Shown here one piece after another: positions 1-8,876 of a DNA stretch of 64,000 nt (its first letter is position 1; each line of letters begins with the position of its first letter). The stretch comes from Caulobacter sp. BP25 (GTDB taxonomy: Bacteria; Pseudomonadota; Alphaproteobacteria; Caulobacterales; Caulobacteraceae). The position numbers and the translations under genes are program-made. The stretch is taken from assembly GCF_002737755.1 (NCBI RefSeq), contig NZ_PEGH01000008.1, positions 1-64,000 on the forward strand, in the 5' to 3' direction. The notes below the pieces were generated by a model, which made no database searches, was not told the DNA's origin, and was given only the letters and a program-made list of their open reading frames with translations.

Positions 1-1283
1 CGAAGACCTCCGAGCAGACGAAAGCGCACGCGTCCAGGGCGAGACGATAATGGCCGGCACGCGGATGCCCAGGCCCAGCGGATGCGCGCCCTTGTTCGCG
101 ACGTCGCTCTGGCCGTAGTCCTTGCTCTCGCCGGCGACCGAGACTGAGCTCCAGCCTTGCTCCGGGGTCAGCGGCGGCATGGGCGGCTGCATGTGGTCGT
201 AGAAGCCGCCCGCTTCGTCGTAGTTCACGATGAAGACGGTCTTGGCGAAGACCTCGGGATGGTCGACCAGCGCCTTGATCAGTTCGGCGCAGACGTGCTC
301 GCCCTTGGAGGGCTCGGCCTGCGGATGTTCGGACAGGTCGGCGGCGGTGACGATCCAGGAGACCTGGGGCAGACGGTCGGCGGCGACGTCGGCGCGAAAA
401 GCCTCGACCAGCTGCTCCCCGTCCGAGCGCGTGCGATCCGGACCGGTCTTGTGCTCTGACACCCAGGATCGAGCCCGGGCGTAGAAGGACGAGTCCTTGG
501 CGCAGGGGCGGAACGGCTTGAACACCGACAGGATGTTGTCGCCGAAATTGTCGTACTCCTGATAGACCTTCCAGCTGATCCCGGCGGCCTCCAGGCGTTC
601 GGCGTAGGTCGTCCAGTCATAGGGCCCCTTGGCCATGGCCTTGTCCGTGGCCATGTCGGCGCTGGGCGTCTCATCCTCGCCGTAGTTGGTCATTTCCGGA
701 TCGCCGCCGACCTTCCCGCCGCCGTTGCAGCCGGTCCAGAGGTGCAGGCGATTGGGGTAGGTCTGGGTCAGGGTCGAGCAGTGGTAGGCGTCACAGACCG
801 TAAAGGCGCTGGCCAGCGCGTGATAGAAAGGCAGGTCGGAGGCCTTGTAGTAGACCATCCGCTTGTGCAGCTCGCCTGAGTGGCCCCACTGGTCGTAGCG
901 GCCGCCGTTGACGATGGTGGTCGCCCCCTGGTGGCCCTGTTCGGAGCCGTCGACGGTATAGGCGTTGGTGGCTGAGGCGTCCCCATGGAACGGGGCGACG
1001 AAGCCGTCCTTGTGCTCACGGCTAGGCTGACGCCAGACCGAGCCCCCGCCGGGCAGGCGCTGTGGGCGCGGGTCGCCAAACCCGCGCACGCCGTTCAGCG
1101 TCCCGAAATAGTGATCGAACGCGCGGTTCTCCTGCATGAAGATCACGACGTGCTCGACGTCCATGATCGTGCCGGTCCGATGGCGCGCGGGATGGCCAAG
1201 GCGCGGGCGACGGTCGCGGGCAATAGGCCAGAAACGGCCCCGGCCGCTGCGGCGCGCAGGAACGAACGTCGGTCGGTCGCCAT
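1..1283 (-). pseudogene. Phosphocholine-type phospholipase C, frameshifted, 3' end beyond the window
   Basis: The reading frame from about 1191 down to 30 encodes a phospholipase C / acid phosphatase superfamily protein, with motifs DVEHVVIFMQENRAFDHYFG, ISWKVYQEYDNFGDN and VPAIIVSPWTR. This family hydrolyses phospholipid or phosphate-ester head groups in the periplasm. The ATG at 1283, behind a GGAGAGG ribosome site, opens a Tat signal (TDRRSFLRAAAAG) in another frame. Adding one C near 1190 would join signal and enzyme as ALAIPARHRTGTIMDVEHVV. A second missing base near 27 takes the expected GAFVCSEVF out of frame. Either the gene is decaying or the sequence has two single-base errors. A start at ATG 1164 would give a protein without an export signal. 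The operator at 1307-1318 puts it under the neighbouring GntR regulator. Confidence 0.8.
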
Positions 1284-1306
1284 GATCCATCCTCTCCAAT
1301 CATATT

Positions 1307-1318
1307 TGGTATAGACCA
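1307..1318. promoter_or_regulatory. GntR/PhnF-type operator copy 1 (TGGTATAGACCA)
   Basis: This imperfect inverted repeat lies 24 bp upstream of the phospholipase ATG at 1283. An identical copy lies at 2208-2219. The sequence equals the operator I recall for mycobacterial PhnF, a HutC-subfamily GntR repressor, and the adjacent gene encodes a regulator of that subfamily. Binding here is inferred. Confidence 0.75.
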
Positions 1319-1456
1319 GATTGAAGTGCTTGATGACGAACCTTTCGTGACATGGGGCGCGGCGCCCCTATGAGGGCCGATCCGGTTCCTTGACCCGGGC
1401 CGCCCCCCCTCCCATCCTTGCGCCCGGCGGGATTCGACCGCTGGCTAGGTCGTTCG

Positions 1457-2176
1457 ATGCAACAGCCCGACAGTCTCCAGTATATCGGCGTGCGCGATGA
1501 CATCGCCGCCCGCATCGTGGCTGGAGAGTTCAAGCCAGGCGAACGGCTCCCCTCCGAGCGTCAGTTGCAGCTTGGCGGCGGCGTGGCTCGCGGCACGGTG
1601 CGCGAGGCCCTTTTCCAACTGGAAGCCGAGGGGATCATCTATCGGAAGGATAGGAGCGGCTGGTACGTCTCGCCGCCGCCGGTGGTCTATGATCCGACCC
1701 GCTGGGAAGGCTTCATGTCCTATGTCGAAGCCCAGGGGCGGCGACCCGAGACCGAAACGCTCAGCAAGGTCGAGATCGCCTGTGATGGCGTGCTGTCCCA
1801 GATCTTCTCGCGCCCCGTTGGAGCGCCGATGTACTGGATCCACCGGCGTCGCTCGATTGACGGCCGGGCTGTTCTGATCGAAAGCATCATCGTCGACGCG
1901 GCCCGCGCGCCTGGGCTGATCGAGCACGATCTGAACGGCTCCCTGACCAGCGTCCTGAAGTCGGTCTATGGCGTTGGTGTCGCGCGGAACAAGGTCGACA
2001 TGCGACCCTGCGCCCTAACCCGTGGCGAGGCCGAGGCCTTGCGCGTGAAGTCTGGCCTGCCAGGACTGAGCCTTGTTCGCACCTGTTACGACGGCAAAGG
2101 CAATGTGGTCGAGTTCGACCGCGAATACTGGCGTCATGACGCCTTGACCGTGAGCGTGGACATACGCATCCGGTAG
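1457..2176 (+). CDS. GntR-family (HutC/PhnF subfamily) transcriptional regulator with UTRA domain
   Basis: The 239-aa protein has an N-terminal winged helix-turn-helix (about residues 5-75, with GERLPSERQL and ARGTVREALFQLEAEG) and a C-terminal UTRA ligand-binding domain (about 90-235, with YWIHRRRSIDGRAVLIES). Such proteins are usually repressors released by a small metabolite; in PhnF-type regulators the signal relates to phosphonate or phosphate supply. The ATG at 1457 was chosen because the wHTH begins a few residues later; an upstream in-frame TTG at 1418 adds 13 unlikely residues. Identical operators lie before the left (phospholipase) and right (transporter) neighbours, so it probably controls both. 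Its own promoter has no copy of the site. The ligand is unknown. Confidence 0.9.
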   Translation: MQQPDSLQYIGVRDDIAARIVAGEFKPGERLPSERQLQLGGGVARGTVREALFQLEAEGIIYRKDRSGWYVSPPPVVYDPTRWEGFMSYVEAQGRRPETETLSKVEIACDGVLSQIFSRPVGAPMYWIHRRRSIDGRAVLIESIIVDAARAPGLIEHDLNGSLTSVLKSVYGVGVARNKVDMRPCALTRGEAEALRVKSGLPGLSLVRTCYDGKGNVVEFDREYWRHDALTVSVDIRIR

Positions 2177-2207
2177 AGCGTCGACAGTCATCGAGTCGAC
2201 ATGTCCG

Positions 2208-2219
2208 TGGTATAGACCA
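2208..2219. promoter_or_regulatory. GntR/PhnF-type operator copy 2 (TGGTATAGACCA)
   Basis: The 12 bases are identical to the copy at 1307-1318. This copy ends 25 bp before the transporter ATG at 2245, nearly the same spacing as on the phospholipase side, which argues for a shared operator and against chance. Confidence 0.75.
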
Positions 2220-2244
2220 AGTCGCTCTCAATGAGGGCGGTTCC

Positions 2245-3531
2245 ATGGCACTTGGTTTTCGGCGCTGGCTCGAACGCGCCCATCCTCTGGCGTTCGCCCT
2301 GTTCGCCGGACTCGCGGGCTTTTGCGCCTACTTCTCGATGTACGCCTTCCGCAAGCCCTTTGCGGCGGCGACCTTCGGCGTTGTCGAAGGGTGGAGCTTT
2401 GCGATCGACTACAAGATCGCCCTCGTCCTGGCTCAGGTGATCGGCTACGCAGCGTCCAAGTTTATCGGCGTCAAGGTCATCTCGGAGATCGCCCCTACGC
2501 GCCGGGGGGCGGCCATCCTGGCCCTCATCGGGGCATCGTGGCTCGCGCTGCTAGCCTTTGCAGTGGTCCCCGCGCCTTGGAACGTCCTTGCCCTGTTCCT
2601 GAACGGACTGCCGCTGGGCATGATCTGGGGCCTGGTGTTCGGCTATATGGAAGGCCGGCGGACCTCCGAGGTGCTGGGCGCCATCCTTTGCGCCAGCTTC
2701 ATCCTGTCGTCCGGCGTGGTGAAGTCGGTCGGCAAGTGGCTGATGAGCGATCTCGACATCTCGGCCTTCTGGATGCCGGCCGCCACGGGCGCGGTCTTCA
2801 TGCCGCTGCTGGCCGTCTCGGTCTGGGCGCTGACCCAGCTTCCGCCGCCCAGCGCCGACGACGAGGCCGCCCGCGTGCGTCGGCAGCCCATGGATCGCGC
2901 CCAACGCCATGCGTTCCTGGCGGCCTACGCCCCAGGAATTGTTCTCCTGGTGCTGTCCTACGTCCTACTGACCGCGCTGAGGGATTTCCGGGACAACTTC
3001 GCCGCCGAAATCTGGACGACCTTGGGCTTTGGTCAGGCTTCGGACGTCTTCACGGCCAGCGAGCTGCCGGTGGCGGTAATCGCCCTGGGCGTTCTGGGCG
3101 CGGTGATGTTGGTGCGGGACAACCTGCGCGCTCTTTTGGTCATGCACGGTGTCATCCTGGCTGGCTTCGCCATACTGGGCCTGTCGACCCTGGCCTTCCA
3201 GGCGCACATGCTGTCTCCGCTGGTCTGGATGATCCTGACGGGCGCGGGCCTGTACATGGCTTACACGCCGTTCAACGCCATGCTGTTCGACCGCATGCTC
3301 GCCTATAGTGGGCAGGTCGGCACCGCCGGCTTCCTGATCTATGTTGCGGACGCCTCTGGCTATCTGGGTAGCGTCGCGCTGCTGGTCTGGCGCAACCTGG
3401 CCATGGTCGCTCTCGACTGGCTCAACTTTTTCATCGCCAGCATTTATGTCACAAGCTTCATGGGCGCTGCATGCACGGTCCTGGCGGGCCTCTACTTCTT
3501 GCGCCGACGGTCGCGGGGGGTGAATGCTTGA
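2245..3531 (+). CDS. DUF5690/MFS-like inner-membrane transporter
   Basis: The 428-aa protein is almost entirely hydrophobic, with about 12 predicted membrane helices and the layout of organophosphate:phosphate antiporter-like MFS members. Conserved pieces include YAFRKPFAAATF near residue 35, [19 protein letters not shown] near 125-145 and [12 protein letters not shown] near 335. It follows the GntR gene and its operator, so it probably imports a compound sensed by that regulator, perhaps a phospholipid- or phosphonate-derived substrate (inference). A clear paralogue is encoded at 54710-55999. The start ATG follows GAGGGCGG. The substrate cannot be read from sequence. Confidence 0.82.
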   Translation: MALGFRRWLERAHPLAFALFAGLAGFCAYFSMYAFRKPFAAATFGVVEGWSFAIDYKIALVLAQVIGYAASKFIGVKVISEIAPTRRGAAILALIGASWLALLAFAVVPAPWNVLALFLNGLPLGMIWGLVFGYMEGRRTSEVLGAILCASFILSSGVVKSVGKWLMSDLDISAFWMPAATGAVFMPLLAVSVWALTQLPPPSADDEAARVRRQPMDRAQRHAFLAAYAPGIVLLVLSYVLLTALRDFRDNFAAEIWTTLGFGQASDVFTASELPVAVIALGVLGAVMLVRDNLRALLVMHGVILAGFAILGLSTLAFQAHMLSPLVWMILTGAGLYMAYTPFNAMLFDRMLAYSGQVGTAGFLIYVADASGYLGSVALLVWRNLAMVALDWLNFFIASIYVTSFMGAACTVLAGLYFLRRRSRGVNA

Positions 3532-3691
3532 TCGCCTCTGGCGGTGGACGCCGTCCGGACATCGAGCACCTCACACCATGATCTTGGGCGGAAGCCGATG
3601 ACGCTTGACCGAGAGGCGTTTCGGGATCGGGCCCCGCTTTTCGGGACCGCGTTGAGTGGTCGCGACGCCTTCTACTCACAGTGTTCCGGGC

Positions 3692-3747
3692 CGGTCGCCC
3701 AACGCCTCGGCGCTTCCGCGCCGAGGCTCACGCCGTATGGGCGACCG
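3692..3747. repeat. Nested perfect hairpin in a convergent intergenic region
   Basis: An outer 10-bp perfect stem (3692-3701 with 3738-3747) encloses an inner 10-bp perfect stem (3704-3713 with 3718-3727) closed by a TTCC loop. It lies between the convergent 3' ends of the transporter (3531) and the haem protein (3818). No T tract follows either side, so it is not a standard intrinsic terminator. It could be a REP-like element, a transcript-end stabiliser or a small structured RNA. The rest of 3532-3817 shows no convincing gene. Confidence 0.6.
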
Positions 3748-3817
3748 CTACCGCTTGAGACGGTCAAGGATTCTCCCCGAGCGGCGTGGCGCGATTAATG
3801 TGACAGCTTCTCCGGCC

Positions 3818-5572
3818 CTATTTCTTCATGGGCGGGCTCGGCGTGGCCGCCGGCGAGCTACTGGAGCTCGGCAGCATGTACCGCTTTGCGGCCATCCGCG
3901 CTGCGGCCATTGTTGGCGGCACGATGCCGACCGTCTCCGGCGAGAAGCCCCCACCGCCCGCGCCGAAGAACAGGAAGCTGAAATCGAACCCGTTCTGCGT
4001 CTGCGCGACGCCGTGACAACCCTGGCACCCGCCCATCGAGAAGTTCTGGCCCCCGGAGAAGTGATAGTCGATCACGTTGACCTGGTTTCGCAGGTTGGTG
4101 AGCGTCCCCTTCGTGATCGGCGGGAAGCCGCGGAACAGCTGGATGCCCGGCTGGCTGCTCTCGACGACGATGTTGGCGAGATAGAAGTCCTTGGTCGTCT
4201 CATCATTGGTCGGGATCGCCTGGACCCCGGCGAGCCTGTAATATTGCCAGACAAACTGGTTGTTGAAGCCGGGAATGCCCTGCATCGCGGCCAGCGCCTG
4301 GGCGTTGACCTTCGCGACATCGGGGACGACCGTCACCGGCTGGGTGACCGGGATGGTGACCAGTCCGGCGACGACCTTAGCGCCCTGGAAGCCTGTCGTC
4401 GCGCCGAGCGGAAGCGGCGTCGAAACGCCGTTAGGCGAGGCGGTGGGCGCGGTGACGGAGAAGTTGATGTTGGGATTCGGCACGGTGGTCCCGCTTGGCG
4501 GGAAAGTCGTCGTCGCGGGCGTGGAATAGCCGACCGCACTGTATGACGGCACATAGTAGACGCCGGATGGCTTGTTGGTGACCTGATTGGTGAGCGTGTC
4601 GACCTGCTCGAAGGTCGCGAAGATAAACGCGGGATAGTTGGGCGTCTTGTGGATCAGATGCAGCGCGATCAGCGCGTAGGTCTGGGTTCGCGCGACCGGG
4701 GCGGCGTCAGTGCCGCCATAGGTGATCACCGTCGCGGTATGATAGCGATATTGCTGATCTGAGGGGATCGAGGAGAGCGGGCGCCACGCCGCCTTAACCT
4801 CGACCGTGCCGGTCGGCAGGGTGATGGCGGGCGAGAAGCGGAAGGGCGCGAACTTCGGTTGTAGCGAAGCGTAGTTCTGGTTGACGAAGCTCCACTCGTA
4901 TTGATTGGCGCGCGCCTCGAACAGCACCTGTGTGTCAGTGGCCGGGTTCGGGCTCGCGCCGGGCGTGGCCGGATAGAAGAGGCTGTTCTGGCCAATCTGG
5001 GTGGCCTCGTCGAGATTGTTGTACGGCAGCGACGGGGTCCCCGATATCGAGAGCGTGCTGCAGGCTGTGCCGCCAGTGTTGGCGATGACATAGGTGGGCG
5101 GGGCGTTCCAAGGCTGTGGCGGCGTCGGAGACGCGTTGCCGCCGGGGATATTGCAAGGCAGCAACTCCGTGCGGTGCTGGTAGGTCTCCCACACCAGCGG
5201 CCCTGCGGCGCTGCTCATCCCCGAAGCCGAGAAGCTGCCGCCGGGGACGCCGCGGTTGCTCGACGAGGCGGGAGAGACCGCCGAAATGAATGACAGCCAG
5301 GCGAAGGTGGCGAGATCGCCATGATCGACGGTGTTGTCCGAGGTGCGATAGATGTCGGCCGGGATCAGCGGACTGGCCGCAGTCATGTCGGCGGTGGCGA
5401 GTGTTCGTCCAGCGGTGACGGTCGGCCCGAACGGCGGAGGCGCGGGGACTGACGCCGAACTGGCGGTCGGGGGCGGGTTGGACGTCGGCGCGGTCTGCAG
5501 GGTCGCGCTCCAAAGCGAGGTGCCCACGGTCGTGATGGCGCCGGCCACCATCAATAGAGACGCTGCCTTCAA
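3818..5572 (-). CDS. Secreted c-type haem-binding protein (copy A)
   Basis: The 584-aa protein has an N-terminal hydrophobic signal segment, a proline/serine-rich linker and a large soluble body. A single CXXCH haem-attachment motif (GGCQGCHGV) lies about 60 residues from the C terminus. One motif predicts one covalent haem attached in the periplasm. It is homologous to the protein at 12116-13792; shared blocks include ALIALHLIHKTP...FATFEQV here and ALVGIHVVGTVP...STFESV there. An AGGAGG ribosome site sits before ATG 5572. It is the last gene after the ATP-grasp and propeller genes, with a 143-bp gap. Electron transfer or oxidation in the periplasm is likely, but the family is not one I can name. 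Confidence 0.72.
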   Translation of the reverse strand: MKAASLLMVAGAITTVGTSLWSATLQTAPTSNPPPTASSASVPAPPPFGPTVTAGRTLATADMTAASPLIPADIYRTSDNTVDHGDLATFAWLSFISAVSPASSSNRGVPGGSFSASGMSSAAGPLVWETYQHRTELLPCNIPGGNASPTPPQPWNAPPTYVIANTGGTACSTLSISGTPSLPYNNLDEATQIGQNSLFYPATPGASPNPATDTQVLFEARANQYEWSFVNQNYASLQPKFAPFRFSPAITLPTGTVEVKAAWRPLSSIPSDQQYRYHTATVITYGGTDAAPVARTQTYALIALHLIHKTPNYPAFIFATFEQVDTLTNQVTNKPSGVYYVPSYSAVGYSTPATTTFPPSGTTVPNPNINFSVTAPTASPNGVSTPLPLGATTGFQGAKVVAGLVTIPVTQPVTVVPDVAKVNAQALAAMQGIPGFNNQFVWQYYRLAGVQAIPTNDETTKDFYLANIVVESSQPGIQLFRGFPPITKGTLTNLRNQVNVIDYHFSGGQNFSMGGCQGCHGVAQTQNGFDFSFLFFGAGGGGFSPETVGIVPPTMAAARMAAKRYMLPSSSSSPAATPSPPMKK

Positions 5573-5715
5573 CTCAACCTCCTGAAATAGACGTAAGGGT
5601 TGCTCCGATAAAATAATCGCGCATGAATTGTATCATCGGCGTAGAGCCGCCGCAATGCGCGTTCAGGTGTTTTCGCGACAGGGGCAGAATGGAACAAAAC
5701 CGTTCCTGGTCGTCG

Positions 5716-6579
5716 CTACGGACCTATGCCATCGACGACGGCGATCCATCGTCCATCGGCCATCCGCCACGCATCGACATGGTGCATGCCCTTGGCGTTC
5801 CAGCCCGAGCCGGAAGCGCCGAGGATTGAGTTTTCGCCACGCTCGCGCTCGGCGAAGCGATCTACGGTGAGCTCAGTGATCTCAAAGGCTCGGACGCCTC
5901 CGCCGTAACGCGCGCCGCAATCCTGGGCGAAGCGGATCGGCCGGCCGCCGGACAGGACGACGCGCCCGCCGGGACGCGCGCGGCTTTTGTCGGCCTGGAT
6001 CAGCGGGCTGGCGGGATGCTCGGTCCAGGGCCCTTCGAGGGCGTCGGCATGGAAGAGCGCGAGCATGTCGTGCCGGGACGGCGCCGGACAGGCGAACATC
6101 CACCAGCGTTCTTCAAAGCGGAACGGCGTCGGATCGGCCAGTTCACCTTGAACCAACTCGGCGACCGGCGTCCAGCGGTTGGGGAAAGGATCGGCGCGGT
6201 ACAGGCGGATGGCGCCGGCGCCGAGCGTCTCGGGCGTCATGTAGATGTCCCCGCGATAGGCGAAGACGTGCGGGTAGGAGAGGTGAAAGGGCTCGCTGAG
6301 CACGATCCCGCCATAGCGCCACGCGCGCATATCGCGGCTGCTGGCCCAGCCGATTTCGCCGACGCCACGGCCATGGTGGAGAACTTCGAAGAACATGTGC
6401 CATTCGTCCCGATGCGGCAGCAGGAACGGATCGGCGACGAAGGCGGCGGGGGCGTCGGTGACCTGCTCGCGAGTCAGGATCGGGTTCAAAAGGCCGGGGA
6501 TCGGCGCGAGATGAAGTGGATCGGGCCCGGCATAGAGACCGATTGACCAGGGGTCTCCGGGAAGCGGCGACAGGGTCAT
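5716..6579 (-). CDS. GIPC-transferase-like five-bladed propeller protein (GH43-like fold)
   Basis: The 287-aa protein resembles the N-terminal domain of glucosamine inositolphosphorylceramide transferases and other GH43/62-like propellers. It has ADPFLLPHRDEWHMFFEV near residue 48, GEIGWASSRDMRAWRYGG near 75, SYPHVFAYRGDIYMTPET near 100 and a GMHHVDAW motif near the end. Such domains bind or transfer sugars. It has no signal peptide and its start overlaps the stop of the upstream ATP-grasp gene (ATGA, 6576-6579), so the two are translationally coupled. A role in decorating the cluster's product with sugar is an inference from the fold and neighbours. Confidence 0.7.
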   Translation of the reverse strand: MTLSPLPGDPWSIGLYAGPDPLHLAPIPGLLNPILTREQVTDAPAAFVADPFLLPHRDEWHMFFEVLHHGRGVGEIGWASSRDMRAWRYGGIVLSEPFHLSYPHVFAYRGDIYMTPETLGAGAIRLYRADPFPNRWTPVAELVQGELADPTPFRFEERWWMFACPAPSRHDMLALFHADALEGPWTEHPASPLIQADKSRARPGGRVVLSGGRPIRFAQDCGARYGGGVRAFEITELTVDRFAERERGENSILGASGSGWNAKGMHHVDAWRMADGRWIAVVDGIGP

Positions 6580-8690
6580 GCGAGCGTACCGATCTCACGC
6601 GCGCCCGTGCACCAGCGCGCCTTGTAGGCTTCGGCGCCGCGTAGGAAATCGAGCTCGGCAAGGCCGAGCGCGCAGGCCTCGCGCAGGGCGGCATGGATCA
6701 TCAGCGCACCCGGGGAGAAGCTGGCGAACGCGGCGTCGAAGCCCGCGTTCCAATAGCCAAGGTTATCAGCGCCGCGCATGCACAGGTTGAGGCCAAGAAT
6801 CCGGTCTCCGGCGCGTAGCGCGAATGGGACGACGACGCCCGTCTGGCACAGCCTTGGCAGCGCCTGCTCGACGAAGGCGCGGGCGGTGGGATCGCGCGCG
6901 AACAGGCTGCGTTCGCCGAACCGATCCTGGTGGAAGTCGAGAAAGCGCGCGGCAAGATCGGGAGGCGCGCGCTCAAGTGGGGCGGCGCTCAGGCCCGCGC
7001 GGGCGGCGCGGCGCTCAAGCTGGGCGAGGTCACGGCGGAAACGCGGGGTGCGCGAGGCAAGCCAGGCGTCGTAGCCGGACGATAGATCGGCGAAGGGACA
7101 GGTGAACTTCTTTTCCGTCAGGACGGCGCGGGGCTCGGCGCGCAAGCCATCCGCATCGCGGCGAACACACCCCACTTCAAGAGCGGAAAAGCGGTGGCGG
7201 GCGAACCGCATCAGCCGTCGCGCCGTCGCGAGGTCGCCGCAAGCAACGATCACGTCGTTGTAGTCGGCCAGCGGCGTTGCGAAGCCCGTGCTTCCGCGCG
7301 ACGCGTCGTCTGCGAGCGGCAGGATGCCGGCGAGCTGCCCGCCGCGCGAGGCGACGACGAGCTGCGGCGAAAGCCCGGGCGTCGCGTCAAGCGCCGCAAG
7401 ATACCAGTCCGGGCCGCTAAAGGCGCGGTTTGCGCGCGAGCGGCCAAGCAGCGCGCGCCATTCGGGGGCGAGCGTTTCGATCGCATCACGATCAGTGATC
7501 AGTCTACAGATGATACCGCCGGTCGCGATCTCGAGATCGGCGGCGACTTCCGCCGGATCCGCATGGATCAGCGTGGCGAGGCCCGCAACCGGCGGCTGGG
7601 GTGCGCCGGGAGCCGCGTTCCAGACAAGATGCTGGATCGAAGGCAACGTTTCGATCTCGCCGCGAAGCTGGTCGTCGCGCAGCAGCGCCATCGCGGTGCT
7701 CCCCGTCAGAACGTAGCGCGAGGTGATATCGGCGGCGAAGCGGTCGGGATCGACGTGGGATTCCACCAGCAGGTCGAGCTGGCTGGTTCCCGTCGCCGCG
7801 CGGGACATGAGGTGCGCGGGCGGGCCGCCATGGAGCCGGGCGCCAATCTCGACCAGCGCCGGGCCATGCTCGTCGACGATGATCTCGCAATGCCCGGCGC
7901 CATGCCGGATCCCCAGCGCGTCGACCACCTGGGCCGCGAAGTCGAACAGCGCCTCGGCAAGCGGTCCCTCGGCGGGCAGCAGCTGCTTGGTCGCGAGCAG
8001 CCCAACGGTGGCGAAATCGGGGGTCGGCTTGCCATAAGCCCATAGAGCCGCGAGGCGATGGCGGCCGTCGAGGCTGACGGTGTCGACGACATATTCGCGC
8101 CCCTTAAGAAACTGCTGGGCAAGCACCGTCTCGTTGGCCGACCCCAGTCGATCAGTGCGGCCACTGATCGCGGCGAAGGCGCGCGCGGCCTCGTCGGGCG
8201 TGGCGCACAGCCGCACGCCTTCCGATCCCTTGGCGCGACGGGGCTTTAGGATTGCCGGCCAGCCACCCTCGGTGTCGATCCAGGCGAGCAGCGTTTCGAG
8301 GCTGTTCGAGGCGATCTGGCGCGGCGTGCGGATGGCTTGCGCAGCCACCGTCTCGCTCATCCGCAGCTTGTCGCGCCGGGCTGTGCTCAGCCGCGTGCCA
8401 TTGCCGGGCAGCGCGAGCGCTTCAGCCAGCCGGTCGGCGAGTTCGACTCCGCGTTCGGAGCCGGCGATCACCCGCGCCACACCAAGCCTGCGCAGCATGG
8501 TGATGGTCTGCGCGATATCCGCCGACCAGGGCGGCAGATGCGCGAAGCTCGCGGGATCGAACGTCACCGCTTCGCTGGCCGGAACTTCGGGCGTGCTCCC
8601 GATCATCACCGCAGCGACACCACGACTAGCAAAGGCGGGCGCGAGCATCGATCCGGCGTCGTACGGATCAACGATCGCGACGATGCGCAT
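6576..8690 (-). CDS. ATP-grasp ligase fused to CelD/BioF2-like acyltransferase
   Basis: The 704-aa protein has two enzyme halves. Residues about 1-105 form a pre-ATP-grasp Rossmann region. About 110-320 form an ATP-grasp domain with the nucleotide-binding AILKPRRAKGSEGV and metal/ATP site LVEIGARLHGG; these enzymes join a carboxylate to an amine, thiol or hydroxyl through an acyl phosphate. About 400-700 match the CelD/BcsL (FemAB-related GNAT) fold, with YWNAGFD, PGALMIHAALREA and the typical FLRGAEAYKARW. A fused ligase-acyltransferase suggests one protein activates and attaches an amino-acid or acyl unit. It leads a leftward operon with the propeller gene and haem protein A. Substrates are unknown. 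Confidence 0.82.
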   Translation of the reverse strand: MRIVAIVDPYDAGSMLAPAFASRGVAAVMIGSTPEVPASEAVTFDPASFAHLPPWSADIAQTITMLRRLGVARVIAGSERGVELADRLAEALALPGNGTRLSTARRDKLRMSETVAAQAIRTPRQIASNSLETLLAWIDTEGGWPAILKPRRAKGSEGVRLCATPDEAARAFAAISGRTDRLGSANETVLAQQFLKGREYVVDTVSLDGRHRLAALWAYGKPTPDFATVGLLATKQLLPAEGPLAEALFDFAAQVVDALGIRHGAGHCEIIVDEHGPALVEIGARLHGGPPAHLMSRAATGTSQLDLLVESHVDPDRFAADITSRYVLTGSTAMALLRDDQLRGEIETLPSIQHLVWNAAPGAPQPPVAGLATLIHADPAEVAADLEIATGGIICRLITDRDAIETLAPEWRALLGRSRANRAFSGPDWYLAALDATPGLSPQLVVASRGGQLAGILPLADDASRGSTGFATPLADYNDVIVACGDLATARRLMRFARHRFSALEVGCVRRDADGLRAEPRAVLTEKKFTCPFADLSSGYDAWLASRTPRFRRDLAQLERRAARAGLSAAPLERAPPDLAARFLDFHQDRFGERSLFARDPTARAFVEQALPRLCQTGVVVPFALRAGDRILGLNLCMRGADNLGYWNAGFDAAFASFSPGALMIHAALREACALGLAELDFLRGAEAYKARWCTGAREIGTLA

Positions 8691-8876
8691 CGGAAATCAG
8701 CTGGCCCAGACGGCGTGGCGGCGCAAAGCACCTCCGGCGCACCGGAAGCTGATCGCGGCATAGTCCTGGTCTGACGCCATGAAGAATTCAGATCCTGTTC
8801 TGTTGAGGGACACGGGACTAGAATTGTCGTGTGGACAAGCTACGCTTCCGCCGACGCTCTATCAATGGAATGGCGG

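Noticed and set aside
3544..3798. 84-aa open frame after the transporter
   Set aside because: Composition is non-coding-like, no domain is visible and it runs through the nested hairpin.
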